From positions 2,790,001 through 2,854,000 of the forward strand of contig NZ_CP121111.1 of assembly GCF_029625335.1 (NCBI RefSeq): DNA of 64,000 nt, given 5' to 3'. The position numbers were made by a program, and so were the translations under genes. Under the pieces are notes generated by a model. It saw only the letters and a list, made by a program, of their open reading frames with translations, ran no database searches and was not told where the DNA came from. Positions 34,521 to 44,338 of the stretch are shown piece by piece (the first letter of the stretch is position 1; each line of letters opens with the position of its first letter). Source of the DNA: Flavobacterium nitratireducens (GTDB lineage Bacteria; Bacteroidota; Bacteroidia; Flavobacteriales; Flavobacteriaceae).

Positions 34521-35903
34521 ATGAAAATGACTTTAGCTACTTACACCAAAGAGTTCTCTTATAATCTCCGTTTGGCATATCCAATTATTTTAGGAATGCT
34601 TGGGCATACCATTGTTGGAATTGTAGATAATGTAATGGTAGGGAAGCTAGGGCCAACCGAATTAGCTGCCGTTTCTCTAGCTAATAGTTTTGTGTTTATA
34701 GCCATGTCCTTGGGAATTGGTTTTTCTACAGCGATCACTCCACTAGCCGCAGAAGCTGATGGTGAAAAAAATATTGAAAAAGGGAGAAGTGTTTTTCATC
34801 ATGGTTTGTATTTGTGTACGGTTTTAGGTTTTTCTCTTTTTGTATTGGTCTTTTTTGCTAAACAATTAATCACTTTTATGGGGCAACCTGACCATGTGGT
34901 GGAGTTGTCCAAACCATATCTGGATATTGTCGCTTTTTCATTAATTCCCTTGATAATGTTTCAGGGATATAAACAATTTGCTGATGGAATGAGTGAAACC
35001 AAATATGCTATGTGGGCTACTATTTTAGGTAATGTGGTCAATGTGGTACTTAATTATTTGTTTATATATGGGATTTGGATTTTTCCTAAATTAGGTATTG
35101 TGGGTGCTGCTGTTGGAACGATAGCTTCACGATTTGTGATGTTAGGTTTCATGCATTATAAAATGCAACGAAAAGCCAAGTTTCATCCCTTTTTTGAAGG
35201 CTTCTCCCTTAAAGAAATTAAAAAAGAAATGAATCTTAAAATCATTCGATTGGGAGGTCCTTCTTCGATGCAAATGTTTTTCGAAGTAGGTTTGTTTACG
35301 GGGGCAGTTTGGCTTTCGGGAACTATAGGAGTGGCGAATCAGGCAGCAAATCAAATTGCGTTAAGTTTGGCTTCTTTTACTTTTATGTTTGCCATGGGAC
35401 TGAGTGTTGCTGCTACGATTAGAGTAGGGAATCAAAAAGGTTTGGGTGATTTTAGAAAAATGAAAATTGTAGCGTATTCTATTTTCTTATTGGCGGTTTT
35501 GTTAGAAATAGGTTTTGCTTTAATTTTTGTTTTATTTCATGAGCAAATGCCTAAAATATTTGTCAATATGGATAGTCTAACCGATTTGACTGCGAATACC
35601 GAAGTGGTTTCGATTGCATCACAATTATTGTTAGTGGCAGCTGTTTTTCAAATTTCAGATGGGATTCAGGTAGTTGTTTTGGGTGCTTTGCGCGGCTTAC
35701 AAGATGCTAAAGTTCCTATGTATATCACTTTTGTAGCCTATTGGATAGTGGGATTCCCAGTGTCAATTTATTTAGGATTATATACTAATTTAAAGGCAGT
35801 TGGAATTTGGATAGGACTTTTGTCAGGTCTTACAACGGCAGCTTTATTTTTGTATATTCGCTTTCTAAAATTGACAAAGCAATTAATTTTAGAAAAGCAT
35901 TAA
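34521..35903 (+). CDS. MATE-family multidrug efflux transporter (NorM-like)
   Basis: A 460-residue integral membrane protein with about 12 hydrophobic helices in two related halves. Family segments are LAYPIILGMLGHTIVGIVDNVMVGKLG near the start, GIGFSTAITPLAAEA, and VSIASQLLLVAAVFQISDGIQVVVLGALRGLQDAKVPM in the second half. It should export cationic drugs or metabolites with sodium or proton antiport. ATG 34521 is chosen because the predicted promoter lies across the upstream in-frame region; ATG 34527 is possible too. Confidence 0.93.
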   Translation: MKMTLATYTKEFSYNLRLAYPIILGMLGHTIVGIVDNVMVGKLGPTELAAVSLANSFVFIAMSLGIGFSTAITPLAAEADGEKNIEKGRSVFHHGLYLCTVLGFSLFVLVFFAKQLITFMGQPDHVVELSKPYLDIVAFSLIPLIMFQGYKQFADGMSETKYAMWATILGNVVNVVLNYLFIYGIWIFPKLGIVGAAVGTIASRFVMLGFMHYKMQRKAKFHPFFEGFSLKEIKKEMNLKIIRLGGPSSMQMFFEVGLFTGAVWLSGTIGVANQAANQIALSLASFTFMFAMGLSVAATIRVGNQKGLGDFRKMKIVAYSIFLLAVLLEIGFALIFVLFHEQMPKIFVNMDSLTDLTANTEVVSIASQLLLVAAVFQISDGIQVVVLGALRGLQDAKVPMYITFVAYWIVGFPVSIYLGLYTNLKAVGIWIGLLSGLTTAALFLYIRFLKLTKQLILEKH

Positions 35904-35969
35904 AAACCAAGATAGTTGTTCAGTTTGTATAAATTAGGACAATTAGTAAATAATCAAATTAATTTTAGG

Positions 35970-36200
35970 ATGGAATTACCAAAATTTGTACTCGGCGACA
36001 ATACCGATTTCCCAGATGATATTTTTATCATCCATTTAGATTATCCAAGATTTATTATCAACCTAAAAGATGATGAGGTTGAAATTATGGAAGAACCAGA
36101 AGATTTAGATGAAGCCGAATTAAATGCCGAAATGGAAAGTCTAATTGAGCAAGCAAATGCTTTTTACGACAGAGAAATGGAACGCTACGAGCAAGACTAA
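35970..36200 (+). CDS. Conserved small acidic protein, function unknown
   Basis: A 76-residue protein starting MELPKFVLGDNTDFPDDIFIIHLDYPRFIINL. The second half is an acidic helix rich in Glu (about 40-75). I recall similar small proteins among Flavobacteriia but no assigned role. ATG 35970 is preferred to 35916 because the extra residues are not acidic and look like leader sequence. It follows the MATE gene by 66 bases. Confidence 0.7.
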   Translation: MELPKFVLGDNTDFPDDIFIIHLDYPRFIINLKDDEVEIMEEPEDLDEAELNAEMESLIEQANAFYDREMERYEQD

Positions 36201-36339
36201 CTCCTGCTGAAAAGCAATGAAATAATAGTTTAATAGCTGTAAAATGATTAATTTTAATTGTTTTGCAGCTTTTTTATTCAATAGGGGTAACAAAATTAGA
36301 TTCTAATTGATATAGTATAAAATCAAAAAATGATACGCC

Positions 36340-37083
36340 ATGAGAACTTTAAAAAAAATAACTGTTGTTTTTGCTTTAGGATGCTTTTGTTTCGTAAATG
36401 CACAAATAAATAAAGCGAAAGAAGGAGCAGAAAAAGGAAGTTTTTCTACCTCTTCGACAATGAAAGGAATCAATTCCATTTCTAATTCGATGCCTAATAG
36501 GATTTCAATGAATGTTACAGTTCCTAAACAGACCCAAGGAGCTACATTTGGCGAAAAAGTAAGCGCCTCTCAAATCAATGTGAGATTGATGGAGAATTCT
36601 TGTATCGTTTTATTTCCTAACAACGCGGGATATAAGGTGAATTTAAAAGCGAATAGTATTGTTTTTTTAACGGCTAATGAGCGAAATACATTTGGTGAAA
36701 AAGTGAATCAAGGCTTACATGCAGCTGGTAGTTCATTGTCGCAAGGTGCCTCTTTGTTAGGTGGTGCTTTACCTGGAGGATCTATTATTTCTGCAGCAGT
36801 TTCTAGTGTGGGTAATTTATCAGGTGGAGCAGGAGGTGGAGCTGCCGCTGCATCGTATGCTAAAAATGCAAAAAAAGTTTTTTCGATACCAGATCAAGAT
36901 TCTGATGCTATAATGGAGTTGTCTGATGGTGAGTACGAATTGGTTTTCGTTGTTTTGCAAAAAGTAACTTCTGGGTTAAAAGATACGCTGAAAACACAAG
37001 TTAGAATAGGTTTTACGGTTGAAAGTGGTATTTTAAAAACAAAGCATGACACCGCTAAAAATTCTGTTTCTAATATTCGATAA
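36340..37083 (+). CDS. Exported hypothetical protein
   Basis: A 247-residue protein with an N-terminal signal (about 1-21, ending FVNAQ). A central glycine/alanine/serine-rich hydrophobic stretch (about 128-170, containing SLSQGASLLGGALPGG and GNLSGGAGGGAAAASYA) is reminiscent of a glycine-zipper segment. I cannot name a family. It stands alone between the small acidic gene and the convergent meaB. Confidence 0.6.
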   Translation: MRTLKKITVVFALGCFCFVNAQINKAKEGAEKGSFSTSSTMKGINSISNSMPNRISMNVTVPKQTQGATFGEKVSASQINVRLMENSCIVLFPNNAGYKVNLKANSIVFLTANERNTFGEKVNQGLHAAGSSLSQGASLLGGALPGGSIISAAVSSVGNLSGGAGGGAAAASYAKNAKKVFSIPDQDSDAIMELSDGEYELVFVVLQKVTSGLKDTLKTQVRIGFTVESGILKTKHDTAKNSVSNIR

Positions 37084-37100
37084 GTTATAAAATCACCTTA

Positions 37101-38170
37101 TTAAGATTTGTTTTTAAAATAGGTTTCTACTAATAATCTAGCGGCTGCAAATGGGGAAGACTCATTATTTTGCACCGCTTTTTTTGTTTTGTCTACTAAT
37201 TCTTGAATTTGAGGATAATTGAAGAAATCTTCTTTAAGTTGATTATTGATGGTTTCTAGTAGCCAATATTCATTTTGTTCCGCTCTTTTACGCTCAAAAT
37301 AGCCGTTGTCTTTAACGGTATCGATATATTGCAAAATGATTTGCTCTATTTCTAAAATTCCAGCTTTCGTAATCGCACTACAAGTGCTTACACAAGGTTT
37401 CCATCCTGATTTTTTACTAGGAAAATAATGCAAAGCGCGACTCATTTCTGTCTGAACAATTTTTGCTTTAGCGATAGTATCTCCATCTGCTTTATTGATC
37501 ACAATAGCATCGGCCATTTCTATAATACCTCGTTTAATGCCTTGTAGTTCGTCACCAGCTCCCGCTATTTGCAACAGTAAAAAAAAATCCACCATACTAT
37601 GCACAGCAGTTTCACTTTGTCCTACACCTACGGTTTCTATGATTATAGTGTCAAAACCTGCTGCTTCGCAGAGTGTAATTGTTTCTCGGGTTTTTCGGGC
37701 TACACCGCCCAGTGTTTCCCCTGATGCTGATGGTCGTACATAGGCGTTTGGATCTTTAGCCAATTCTTCCATACGGGTTTTATCTCCTAAAATGCTTCCG
37801 TGTGAAATAGCACTACTGGGATCAATGGTAAGTACAGCTACTTTTTTACCTTTTTGCGTTAGATGTTTTCCAAAAGCTTCAATTAAAGTACTTTTGCCTA
37901 CTCCTGGAACACCAGTAATTCCTATTCGGATTGATTTATTGGCATGTGGCAAGCATAAGTTTATTACTGTATTGGCGTTCTCAAAATGCTCTGGATTTGT
38001 ACTTTCGATTAAAGTGATGGCTCTACTTAATGCCACAGTATCTCCTGCCAATATGAGGGATACGAGTTCCTCAGTATTAGGCTGAATTCTTCTGGCTTGC
38101 TGAATTTTTTTAAAATCGCAGCATTGAATTTTTTAGGACTGTTTTCTTTTGAGTCTTTGTTTGCTTTCAC
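37101..38170 (-). CDS. meaB: Methylmalonyl-CoA mutase-associated GTPase MeaB, N-terminus frameshifted
   Basis: A G3E P-loop GTPase that guards cobalamin loading of methylmalonyl-CoA mutase. It has Walker A GITGVPGVGKSTLIEAFG, the switch region LTIDPSSAISHGSILGDKTRM, ETVGVGQSE and the NKADGD specificity motif. The open frame reaches only to a TTG at 38051 or slightly beyond. One extra T in the run 38105-38111 joins it to an upstream frame starting GTG 38170, (M)KANKDSKENSPKKFNAAI, giving about 356 residues like other Flavobacterium MeaB proteins. Without the correction the N-terminal helices that this family normally has would be missing. Confidence 0.88.
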
Positions 38171-38357
38171 TTTTCTACTTTACCAATTGCTTTATGTAAA
38201 TTTAAGATATAATATTTGTTTTTTTTTTATCCAAATCGTAACAAATAATACATTAGAAACTTCTAAAAACTTTGTTATTTATGAGATAATAAAATAATTG
38301 TGATAATTCTAACAAGCTTTATGATAGCTCCAAATTAGTGAATATCTTTGCAGCATT

Positions 38358-39268
38358 ATGATAAATATAATCCTGATTTTTGTCTATTTACTTATTGGAG
38401 TTGCTTTGCAATACGTAAAATGGTTTCCTACTACTAGTTATAAATTAATCAATAAGTTTGTAATTAACGTATGCCTTCCGGCATTGGCTCTTTACTACAT
38501 TCCTAAAATTCATTGGGATAATAAGTTGCTGTATCTCATTGGTGTAACATGGATTGGTTTTACAGTTTCCTTTTTTTATTTCGCTTTTTGGGAAAAAAAT
38601 ACGGTTGGTCTAAAAAATTAATTGGTTGTTTGATAATCACCGCAGGTTTAGGTAATACGTCTTTCTTAGGTTTTCCAATAGTGAATGCACTATATGGTTC
38701 CGAAGGTTTAAAAATGGCTATTTTAGTCGATCAGCCGGGTACTTTCGTAGTAGTTTCTACGCTTGCAGTAGTGGTGGCTACTATGTATTCAAAAGATGCA
38801 ACTAGTGGAGGAACTATTTTTAAAAAAGTAATATTGTTTCCTCCGTTTATTTGTTTTTTAGTGGCTTGTTTGGCTAATATACTTGGTTTAGACTTTCATG
38901 ATTATATTCAATTTGGTTTGACCAAATTAGGAAGCTTATTAACTCCTTTGGCTATAATTTCTGTTGGTTTACAATTACATTTTGATAGTAGAAGTAAGCA
39001 TTGGAAATTTTTGTGGATTGGATTGGCTTACAAATTGTTCCTCACACCAGCGCTATTGTTTTTGCTATATGTTGTTGTTTTAAAACAAAACGGATTGATG
39101 ATTCAGGTAGTTTTGATTGAGGCTGCCATGGCACCTATGATTATGGCTTGTATTGTGGCAACTTCACACGGCTTAAAACCTCGATTAAGTAGTATGATGA
39201 TAGGATTTGGTATTCCGATTTCGTTTGTTACTTTAGCTTTTTGGTATTTCGTTTTGCAGTATATATAA
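38358..39268 (+). pseudogene. AEC-family auxin efflux-like permease, 1-base homopolymer frameshift
   Basis: A membrane transporter of the AEC family, about 303 residues after correction. The first frame supplies helices 1-3 (NIILIFVYLLIGVALQYV, KFVINVCLPALALYYIP) and then runs into KNTVGLKN and stop. The second frame resumes LGKKYGWSKKLIGCLIITAGLGNTSFLGFPIVNALYG, the conserved AEC centre, through to the end. One extra T in the run 38585-38589 joins them. AEC proteins export organic acids or amino acids; the substrate here is unknown. Family evidence is strong on both sides of the break. Confidence 0.85.
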
Positions 39269-39477
39269 ACTAAATTTTTTAGAAGCAGAACTATTACTTT
39301 TCATAATAACTTTTTCTCCTGCTATTCGTTACAATCTTGTTTTCTGAACCCCAGAAAAACAAGGATTTTCACTTCTATCAGGGCTATTAAGAACTTCTTC
39401 GTTTCAAGATATTTTTTTGTAAATAGATAATTTGATAAAGGATAGTTAGATATTAATTTGAAGCAATTTTATTTTTT

Positions 39478-39759
39478 ATGGATAAACTACGCAAACGAGC
39501 AAAACAAATTTTTCTAGTGTCCTTTCTTATCCTATTACTTTTGTATATGACAGATATACTGAATATCGATCTTGGATGGCTTAACTATCCAATGATTTTG
39601 ATGATTCCGGTACTGTTCTCTTGTGTAATTGCAAGTCTAATATTGGTTTTGATTTTTAAGAGTGATTTAAAGAGTAAATTACCAGCACTAATTCTGTCTT
39701 TGATTCCAGTAATTACCTTTGTGTACTTTTTTTTGATGTTATTTTCTATTCAATGTTAA
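39478..39759 (+). CDS. Small membrane protein, unknown function
   Basis: A 93-residue protein with three hydrophobic helices (about 12-28, 34-56 and 68-90) and a basic N-terminus MDKLRKRAKQ. I cannot assign a family. The flanking 39269-39477 gap shows nothing recognisable. Confidence 0.55.
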   Translation: MDKLRKRAKQIFLVSFLILLLLYMTDILNIDLGWLNYPMILMIPVLFSCVIASLILVLIFKSDLKSKLPALILSLIPVITFVYFFLMLFSIQC

Positions 39760-39900
39760 ATTGAAATTGTAGTTAAGGGAGAATAATGAATAGTAATTGT
39801 TAAATCAGTTCATGTTCTTTAACAAATATTTATTCTAATTAAATAACGAGAATTGCTTTTTTTGACTAATTTTATAGAACTTATATAAAATAGATATATC

Positions 39901-40539
39901 ATGGCAACAATTCGATTAGGCGATATCGCTCCAGATTTTAAAGCAGAAACCACTCAAGGTACGGTTCAATTTCATGAATGGTTAGGAGATTCTTGGGGTG
40001 TTTTATTTTCGCATCCTGCTGATTTTACTCCTGTTTGTACAACAGAGTTGGGAACTGTGGCTAATTATTTTCCTGAATTCCAAAAAAGAAATACGAAGGT
40101 AATCGCATTAAGTGTGGATAGTTTAGAGTCGCACTTAAACTGGATCAAAGATATTGAAGAAACTCAAAACGTAACGTTACAATACCCTATAATTGCTGAT
40201 GAGAACAAAGAAGTAGCTAATTTGTATGATATGATTCATCCAAATGCAAATGATACTTTTACGGTTCGTTCAGTGTTTATTATTGGTGCTGAAAAAAAAG
40301 TAAAACTAATTTTGACGTATCCAGCATCAACAGGACGAAATTTTGACGAATTATTACGTGTAATAGACAGTTTACAATTAACGGCTAATTATAGTGTTGC
40401 TACACCAGCTAACTGGAAAGATGGTCAGGATGTAGTAATTGCACCTGCTATAAAAGATGAAGATATTCCTGCTAAATTTCCAAAAGGATTTAAGAGAATT
40501 AAATATTATTTAAGAATGACTCCTCAACCGAATAAATAA
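39901..40539 (+). CDS. 1-Cys peroxiredoxin (Prx6-type)
   Basis: A 212-residue thiol peroxidase that reduces hydrogen peroxide and alkyl hydroperoxides. The peroxidatic cysteine is in SHPADFTPVCTTELG (about Cys46) and is the only cysteine, so no resolving Cys is present. The typical Prx6 C-terminal extension is present (TPANWKDGQDVVIAP...FKRIKYYLRMTPQP). A thiol such as thioredoxin or another small thiol must recycle it. A terminator follows directly, so it is monocistronic. Confidence 0.95.
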   Translation: MATIRLGDIAPDFKAETTQGTVQFHEWLGDSWGVLFSHPADFTPVCTTELGTVANYFPEFQKRNTKVIALSVDSLESHLNWIKDIEETQNVTLQYPIIADENKEVANLYDMIHPNANDTFTVRSVFIIGAEKKVKLILTYPASTGRNFDELLRVIDSLQLTANYSVATPANWKDGQDVVIAPAIKDEDIPAKFPKGFKRIKYYLRMTPQPNK

Positions 40540-40561
40540 GATTTGGTTTTTGATATAGAAA

Positions 40562-40595
40562 AAGGGAATTCGTTAATAGTGAATTCCCTTTTTTA
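40562..40595 (+). terminator. Terminator after the peroxiredoxin gene
   Basis: AAGGGAATTC and GAATTCCCTT form a perfect 10-bp stem with loop GTTAATAGT, followed by T6. Confidence 0.9.
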
Positions 40596-40654
40596 TTTAT
40601 TTAATCTATAATAAATGAATTATTTTTAAGAGCTTGTAATGAGGTGTTATATAG

Positions 40655-41236
40655 TTAAAGCCCTAAATTAATCTTTGCATATTGTAACAACATTATCGTT
40701 TTGGCATCATTGATTTCACCGCTAGCAATCATGTTATAAGCTTGGTTAAAGGACATCTCAATTACTTCTATGTTCTCTTGCTCTTCTTCAAGTCCACCAC
40801 CTTCACTCACTTTCATCGAAGCATCGTATTCGCCAATAAATAAATATAAGATTTCAGTAATAGCTCCAGGAGACATGTAGGTTTCCATTATTTTTTGAAC
40901 CTTAGAAATACGATAACCTGTTTCTTCTTCAGTTTCTCTAATAATGCATTGTTCGGGTTCGTCTTTGTCTAGTAATCCTGCGCAAACTTCAATCATCATT
41001 CCGCTTTCATTACCATTTAAATAGGTTGGTAAACGGAATTGACGAGTCAGAATAATGTTTTTGGTTTCTTTGTTATATAATAAAATACAAGCTCCATTCC
41101 CCCGGTCATAGACTTCTCTTTTTTGAGTAATAAAACTATCGTCAGCCTTTTGATAGTCAAAAGTTACTTTGTTTAAGATATACCAGTTGTTTGAAAGTAA
41201 TTCGGTTTGAGTAATTTTAATTTCGGGATTTTTCAT
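40655..41236 (-). CDS. Nudix hydrolase (NudK/GDP-mannose pyrophosphatase-like)
   Basis: A 193-residue Nudix enzyme. The Nudix box is GLLDKDEPEQCIIRETEEETG, matching G-x5-E-x7-REUxEExGU. Flanking segments (VRQFRLPTYLNGNESGMMIEVCAG equivalent, and YMSPGAITEILYLFIGEYD) resemble the NudK/ADP-ribose pyrophosphatase group. It should cleave a nucleoside-diphosphate sugar. The start is 28 bases from the end of the GH5 gene, so both may be on one minus-strand transcript. Confidence 0.9.
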   Translation of the reverse strand: MKNPEIKITQTELLSNNWYILNKVTFDYQKADDSFITQKREVYDRGNGACILLYNKETKNIILTRQFRLPTYLNGNESGMMIEVCAGLLDKDEPEQCIIRETEEETGYRISKVQKIMETYMSPGAITEILYLFIGEYDASMKVSEGGGLEEEQENIEVIEMSFNQAYNMIASGEINDAKTIMLLQYAKINLGL

Positions 41237-41264
41237 TTATTTTTTACTTGAATTTATTTTGGGT

Positions 41265-42299
41265 TTATGGGTTTCTATTTTGTAAACTTAAATTCTTAAA
41301 AAAACTTCCCCAATTGTTGTTATTTAAATCGTTTGGTAAACCTTCAGATGTTAAAAGGGCATCTATGTCGTTTTCATCTTTTTTGCAAACCCAGGCGCAA
41401 ATTGATAGGTTTCGATTGTATATGTTGTTTAAAAAAGGTCTTGGATCCATGAGGACACCTGCATTCATTGGGGCAGTTTCTCCAAAAATAAAGGGTATGT
41501 TTAGTTTATTGAGTTGATTTAAGCGATTATTTAGATTGTCATTACTATCTAACAACCATTTTTCATAAGCATGTATATCGAATAGAATATTTGATTTGTT
41601 TTGAATGAAAATTAATCCCTTTTGCAAAAGTACACTTTCATCTTGTCCTTGTTCAGCACATGGAATGAGTATGATATTATTGTTCCCTGTTGATCTAATG
41701 ATATTGGTCAGTTCACTCATATCATTGAACCAAATATCATCTGTATATCCGTCTGTTTTGTCATATCGATAGGGCTCATTCCAAACTTCAATCCATACAT
41801 CAGATTGATCTTTAAAATGCTTAGCCCATTGTTCTAATATTAGTTTGTATTCATTCCACCAATAGGTTTGTTTTGGTGTTTTTCCTGTAAATAATGTTGC
41901 GCTTTTTCCGTCCCACCCAAATGGGCAAATTATAGTAATTTTATTTTCTTTTCGGTTACTATCTACAATGTTTTGTAGAGAATAAAGATAGGATCCGTTA
42001 GCATCTTTTATGGGGTTTCCAGTTATTGGATTTTCTTTACTATTTCCAATGAATTCTCTATTGATATCAATTTTCCATTCTTTTAATAAGTCTGGTGTTA
42101 TACCAAAAACTTGAAGAGAATTAACCCCTATGAGTTGTATTTTAGTGTTGTTCTTGTAAATTCTAGAACCCTTAATGGTGTAGTTTTCTGAATTAGTACT
42201 TTTTGGGAGTGTTTTTTCATAGTTACAAGAAAGAAATAATAGTAATACTATAGAAATGATAGTTACATTTTTAATAAGTACCTTTCGATTGAACACCAT
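41265..42299 (-). CDS. GH5-like glycoside hydrolase, putative lipoprotein
   Basis: A 344-residue exported enzyme. The signal peptide ends LLLFLSCNYE, a lipobox. The TIM-barrel core has WIEVWNEPYRYD, holding the acid/base Glu after Asn, and FIFGETAPMN, holding the likely nucleophile Glu, the arrangement of GH5 cellulases and mannanases. The opening YTIKGSRIYKNNTKIQLIGVNSLQVFG is also typical. The chemistry is inferred from family; the polysaccharide is unknown. No SusCD pair or other CAZyme is nearby. It lies between purA and the Nudix gene on the same strand. Confidence 0.85.
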   Translation of the reverse strand: MVFNRKVLIKNVTIISIVLLLFLSCNYEKTLPKSTNSENYTIKGSRIYKNNTKIQLIGVNSLQVFGITPDLLKEWKIDINREFIGNSKENPITGNPIKDANGSYLYSLQNIVDSNRKENKITIICPFGWDGKSATLFTGKTPKQTYWWNEYKLILEQWAKHFKDQSDVWIEVWNEPYRYDKTDGYTDDIWFNDMSELTNIIRSTGNNNIILIPCAEQGQDESVLLQKGLIFIQNKSNILFDIHAYEKWLLDSNDNLNNRLNQLNKLNIPFIFGETAPMNAGVLMDPRPFLNNIYNRNLSICAWVCKKDENDIDALLTSEGLPNDLNNNNWGSFFKNLSLQNRNP

Positions 42300-42346
42300 T
42301 GATTTTAAATATTAATATTCCTTTCTATTATTTCTTAAATATATAA

Positions 42347-42376
42347 AAAAGAACGCTCTGAAAAATCAGAGCGTTA
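42347..42376 (-). terminator. Terminator after purA
   Basis: AACGCTCTGA and TCAGAGCGTT form a perfect 10-bp stem around a short A-loop. Read on the minus strand a T-rich tract follows, directly after the purA stop. Confidence 0.85.
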
Positions 42377-42385
42377 ATTCTATTA

Positions 42386-43657
42386 TTATTTTGTAATAGT
42401 TTGTTTTCTATCCGGACCAACAGAAACAATTTTAATTGGCACTTCAAGCTCTTTTTCAATAAACTCGATATATTCTTTTAATTCGACTGGAAGTTCTTCA
42501 TAAGTAGTCATTCCGGTTAAATCTTGTTTCCATCCTTTGAATTCTTTGTAAATTGGAGAAACATTTTCTTCTTCTACATTGTATGGGAAATGAGCAATGT
42601 TTTTTCCTTTATAATTGTATTCAGTACAAATTTTTAATGTGTCAAAACCAGAAAGTACATCACCTTTCATCATCATTAATTGTGTAACTCCGTTAACTTG
42701 TACAGCGTATTTTAAAGCTACTAAGTCTAACCATCCACAACGTCTTGCTCTACCAGTTACCGAACCAAATTCGTTACCTACTTTTGCCATTGTTGAACCT
42801 ACTTCGTCAAAAAGTTCAGTTGGGAAAGGGCCGCTTCCTACACGAGTAGTGTAAGCTTTGAAAATTCCGTAAACTTCTTTGATTTTGTTAGGAGCAATTC
42901 CTAAACCTGTACAAGCTCCTGCTGCAGTAGTGTTAGAAGAAGTTACGAATGGGTAAGTACCAAAATCAACATCTAGTAAAGATCCTTGAGCGCCTTCACA
43001 TAAGATTGATTTTCCAGCTTTTTGAGCTTGGTACATGTATTCTTCACTGTCAATAAAGTCTAATTTTTTGATTTCTTCGATTGCTTCAAAAAATTCAGTC
43101 TCAAGTTCGGCTAAGTTATATTGTAATTCTACTCCGTAGAATGCAATCATCGCTTCGTGTTTGTCTGCAAGAGAACGGTATCTTTCTTTGAAATCTTCTA
43201 ATTCAATATCCCCTACACGTAAACCGTTTCTTCCGGTTTTGTCCATGTAAGTTGGTCCAATTCCTTTAAGTGTTGAACCAATTTTAGCCTTACCTTTAGA
43301 AGCTTCAGAAGCAGCGTCTAATAAACGGTGCGTAGGTAAGATTAAGTGTGCTTTTCTAGATATAATTAATTTCTTTTTGATATCGATGTCAAATTTAGCT
43401 AATCCTTCGATTTCTTTTTGAAATACAACAGGGTCAATTACAACACCGTTTCCAATAACATTTACCGCTGATTTATGGAAAATTCCTGAAGGAATGGTTC
43501 TAAGTACGTGTTTTATTCCGTCAAATTCTAAAGTATGTCCAGCATTTGGTCCACCTTGAAAACGGGCAATAATATCGTAATTTGAGGTAAGAACGTCAAC
43601 AATTTTTCCTTTTCCTTCATCTCCCCATTGTAATCCTAGTAATAAATCTACGGTCAT
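42386..43657 (-). CDS. purA: Adenylosuccinate synthetase
   Basis: PurA condenses IMP with aspartate using GTP, the first committed step to AMP. The 423 residues have the P-loop GLQWGDEGKGKIVD, the GGPNAGHT segment, the IMP-contacting region KGIGPTYMDKTGRNGLRVGD, GACTGLGIAP, and the C-terminal GTP/IMP-binding segments TTYEELPVELKEYIEFIE and VGPDRKQTI. The start MTVDLLLGLQWGDEG is standard. The Fur-family gene is 71 bases upstream on the same strand, which suggests a shared transcript or neighbouring promoters. Confidence 0.96.
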   Translation of the reverse strand: MTVDLLLGLQWGDEGKGKIVDVLTSNYDIIARFQGGPNAGHTLEFDGIKHVLRTIPSGIFHKSAVNVIGNGVVIDPVVFQKEIEGLAKFDIDIKKKLIISRKAHLILPTHRLLDAASEASKGKAKIGSTLKGIGPTYMDKTGRNGLRVGDIELEDFKERYRSLADKHEAMIAFYGVELQYNLAELETEFFEAIEEIKKLDFIDSEEYMYQAQKAGKSILCEGAQGSLLDVDFGTYPFVTSSNTTAAGACTGLGIAPNKIKEVYGIFKAYTTRVGSGPFPTELFDEVGSTMAKVGNEFGSVTGRARRCGWLDLVALKYAVQVNGVTQLMMMKGDVLSGFDTLKICTEYNYKGKNIAHFPYNVEEENVSPIYKEFKGWKQDLTGMTTYEELPVELKEYIEFIEKELEVPIKIVSVGPDRKQTITK

Positions 43658-43727
43658 TTTTAATTTATTTATTTAATCCTTAATTTGTTTTGGCGATTTT
43701 GATTTTGCGCCTATTTAACTAAAATTT

Positions 43728-44213
43728 TTATTGATTTTCTTGTTGTTTTTCTTCCGTATTGCTTTTTTTCTTTGTGCCATAGAAATACAAGGAATGATTG
43801 TTAATTTCTACATCAAAAATCTCTTCAATTGTTTTTTTGATGGTTTGTATTCTTGGGTCACAAAATTCGATCACTTCACCAGTATCGGTCATAATAATGT
43901 GATCGTGTTGTTTGTCAAAATAGGATTTTTCATAATGCGCCTGATTTTGTCCAAACTGATGCTTACGAACTAAAGCACAATCTAATAACAATTCGATGGT
44001 ATTGTATAAAGTAGCTCTACTGACACGGTAGTTTTTATTTTTCATTTTGATATATAGATTTTCTATATCAAAATGTTCTTCGCTTTCATAGATTTCCTGA
44101 AGTATAGAGTAACGTTCAGGCGTTTTTCTATGGCCATTTTTTTCAAGATACATTGTAAAAACATTTTTTACAATTTCTTGGTTTTTATTGTTATTTGTTG
44201 AAATGAGTGTCAT
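43728..44213 (-). CDS. Fur-family transcriptional repressor
   Basis: A 161-residue Fur-superfamily regulator. An N-terminal winged helix (about 12-90) includes [25 protein letters not shown] and [20 protein letters not shown]. The dimerisation region has [24 protein letters not shown] with the regulatory His cluster. The structural CxxC pairs of classical Fur are absent; only two Cys remain. This fits a Bacteroidetes Fur/PerR-like form, and metal specificity cannot be judged. ATG 44213 is preferred to the TTG at 44222. Confidence 0.9.
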   Translation of the reverse strand: MTLISTNNNKNQEIVKNVFTMYLEKNGHRKTPERYSILQEIYESEEHFDIENLYIKMKNKNYRVSRATLYNTIELLLDCALVRKHQFGQNQAHYEKSYFDKQHDHIIMTDTGEVIEFCDPRIQTIKKTIEEIFDVEINNHSLYFYGTKKKSNTEEKQQENQ

Positions 44214-44338
44214 ATTCGGCAAAGATAATTTTTTATTTTAATAGTTTTCAAGTTTAAGTACTTATAAGAGAATAATTTTGTTCTTTTTTTTAGAACTGCA
44301 GATGCCAAACTAAAAAAAGGATTAGAAATTATAAGTCT

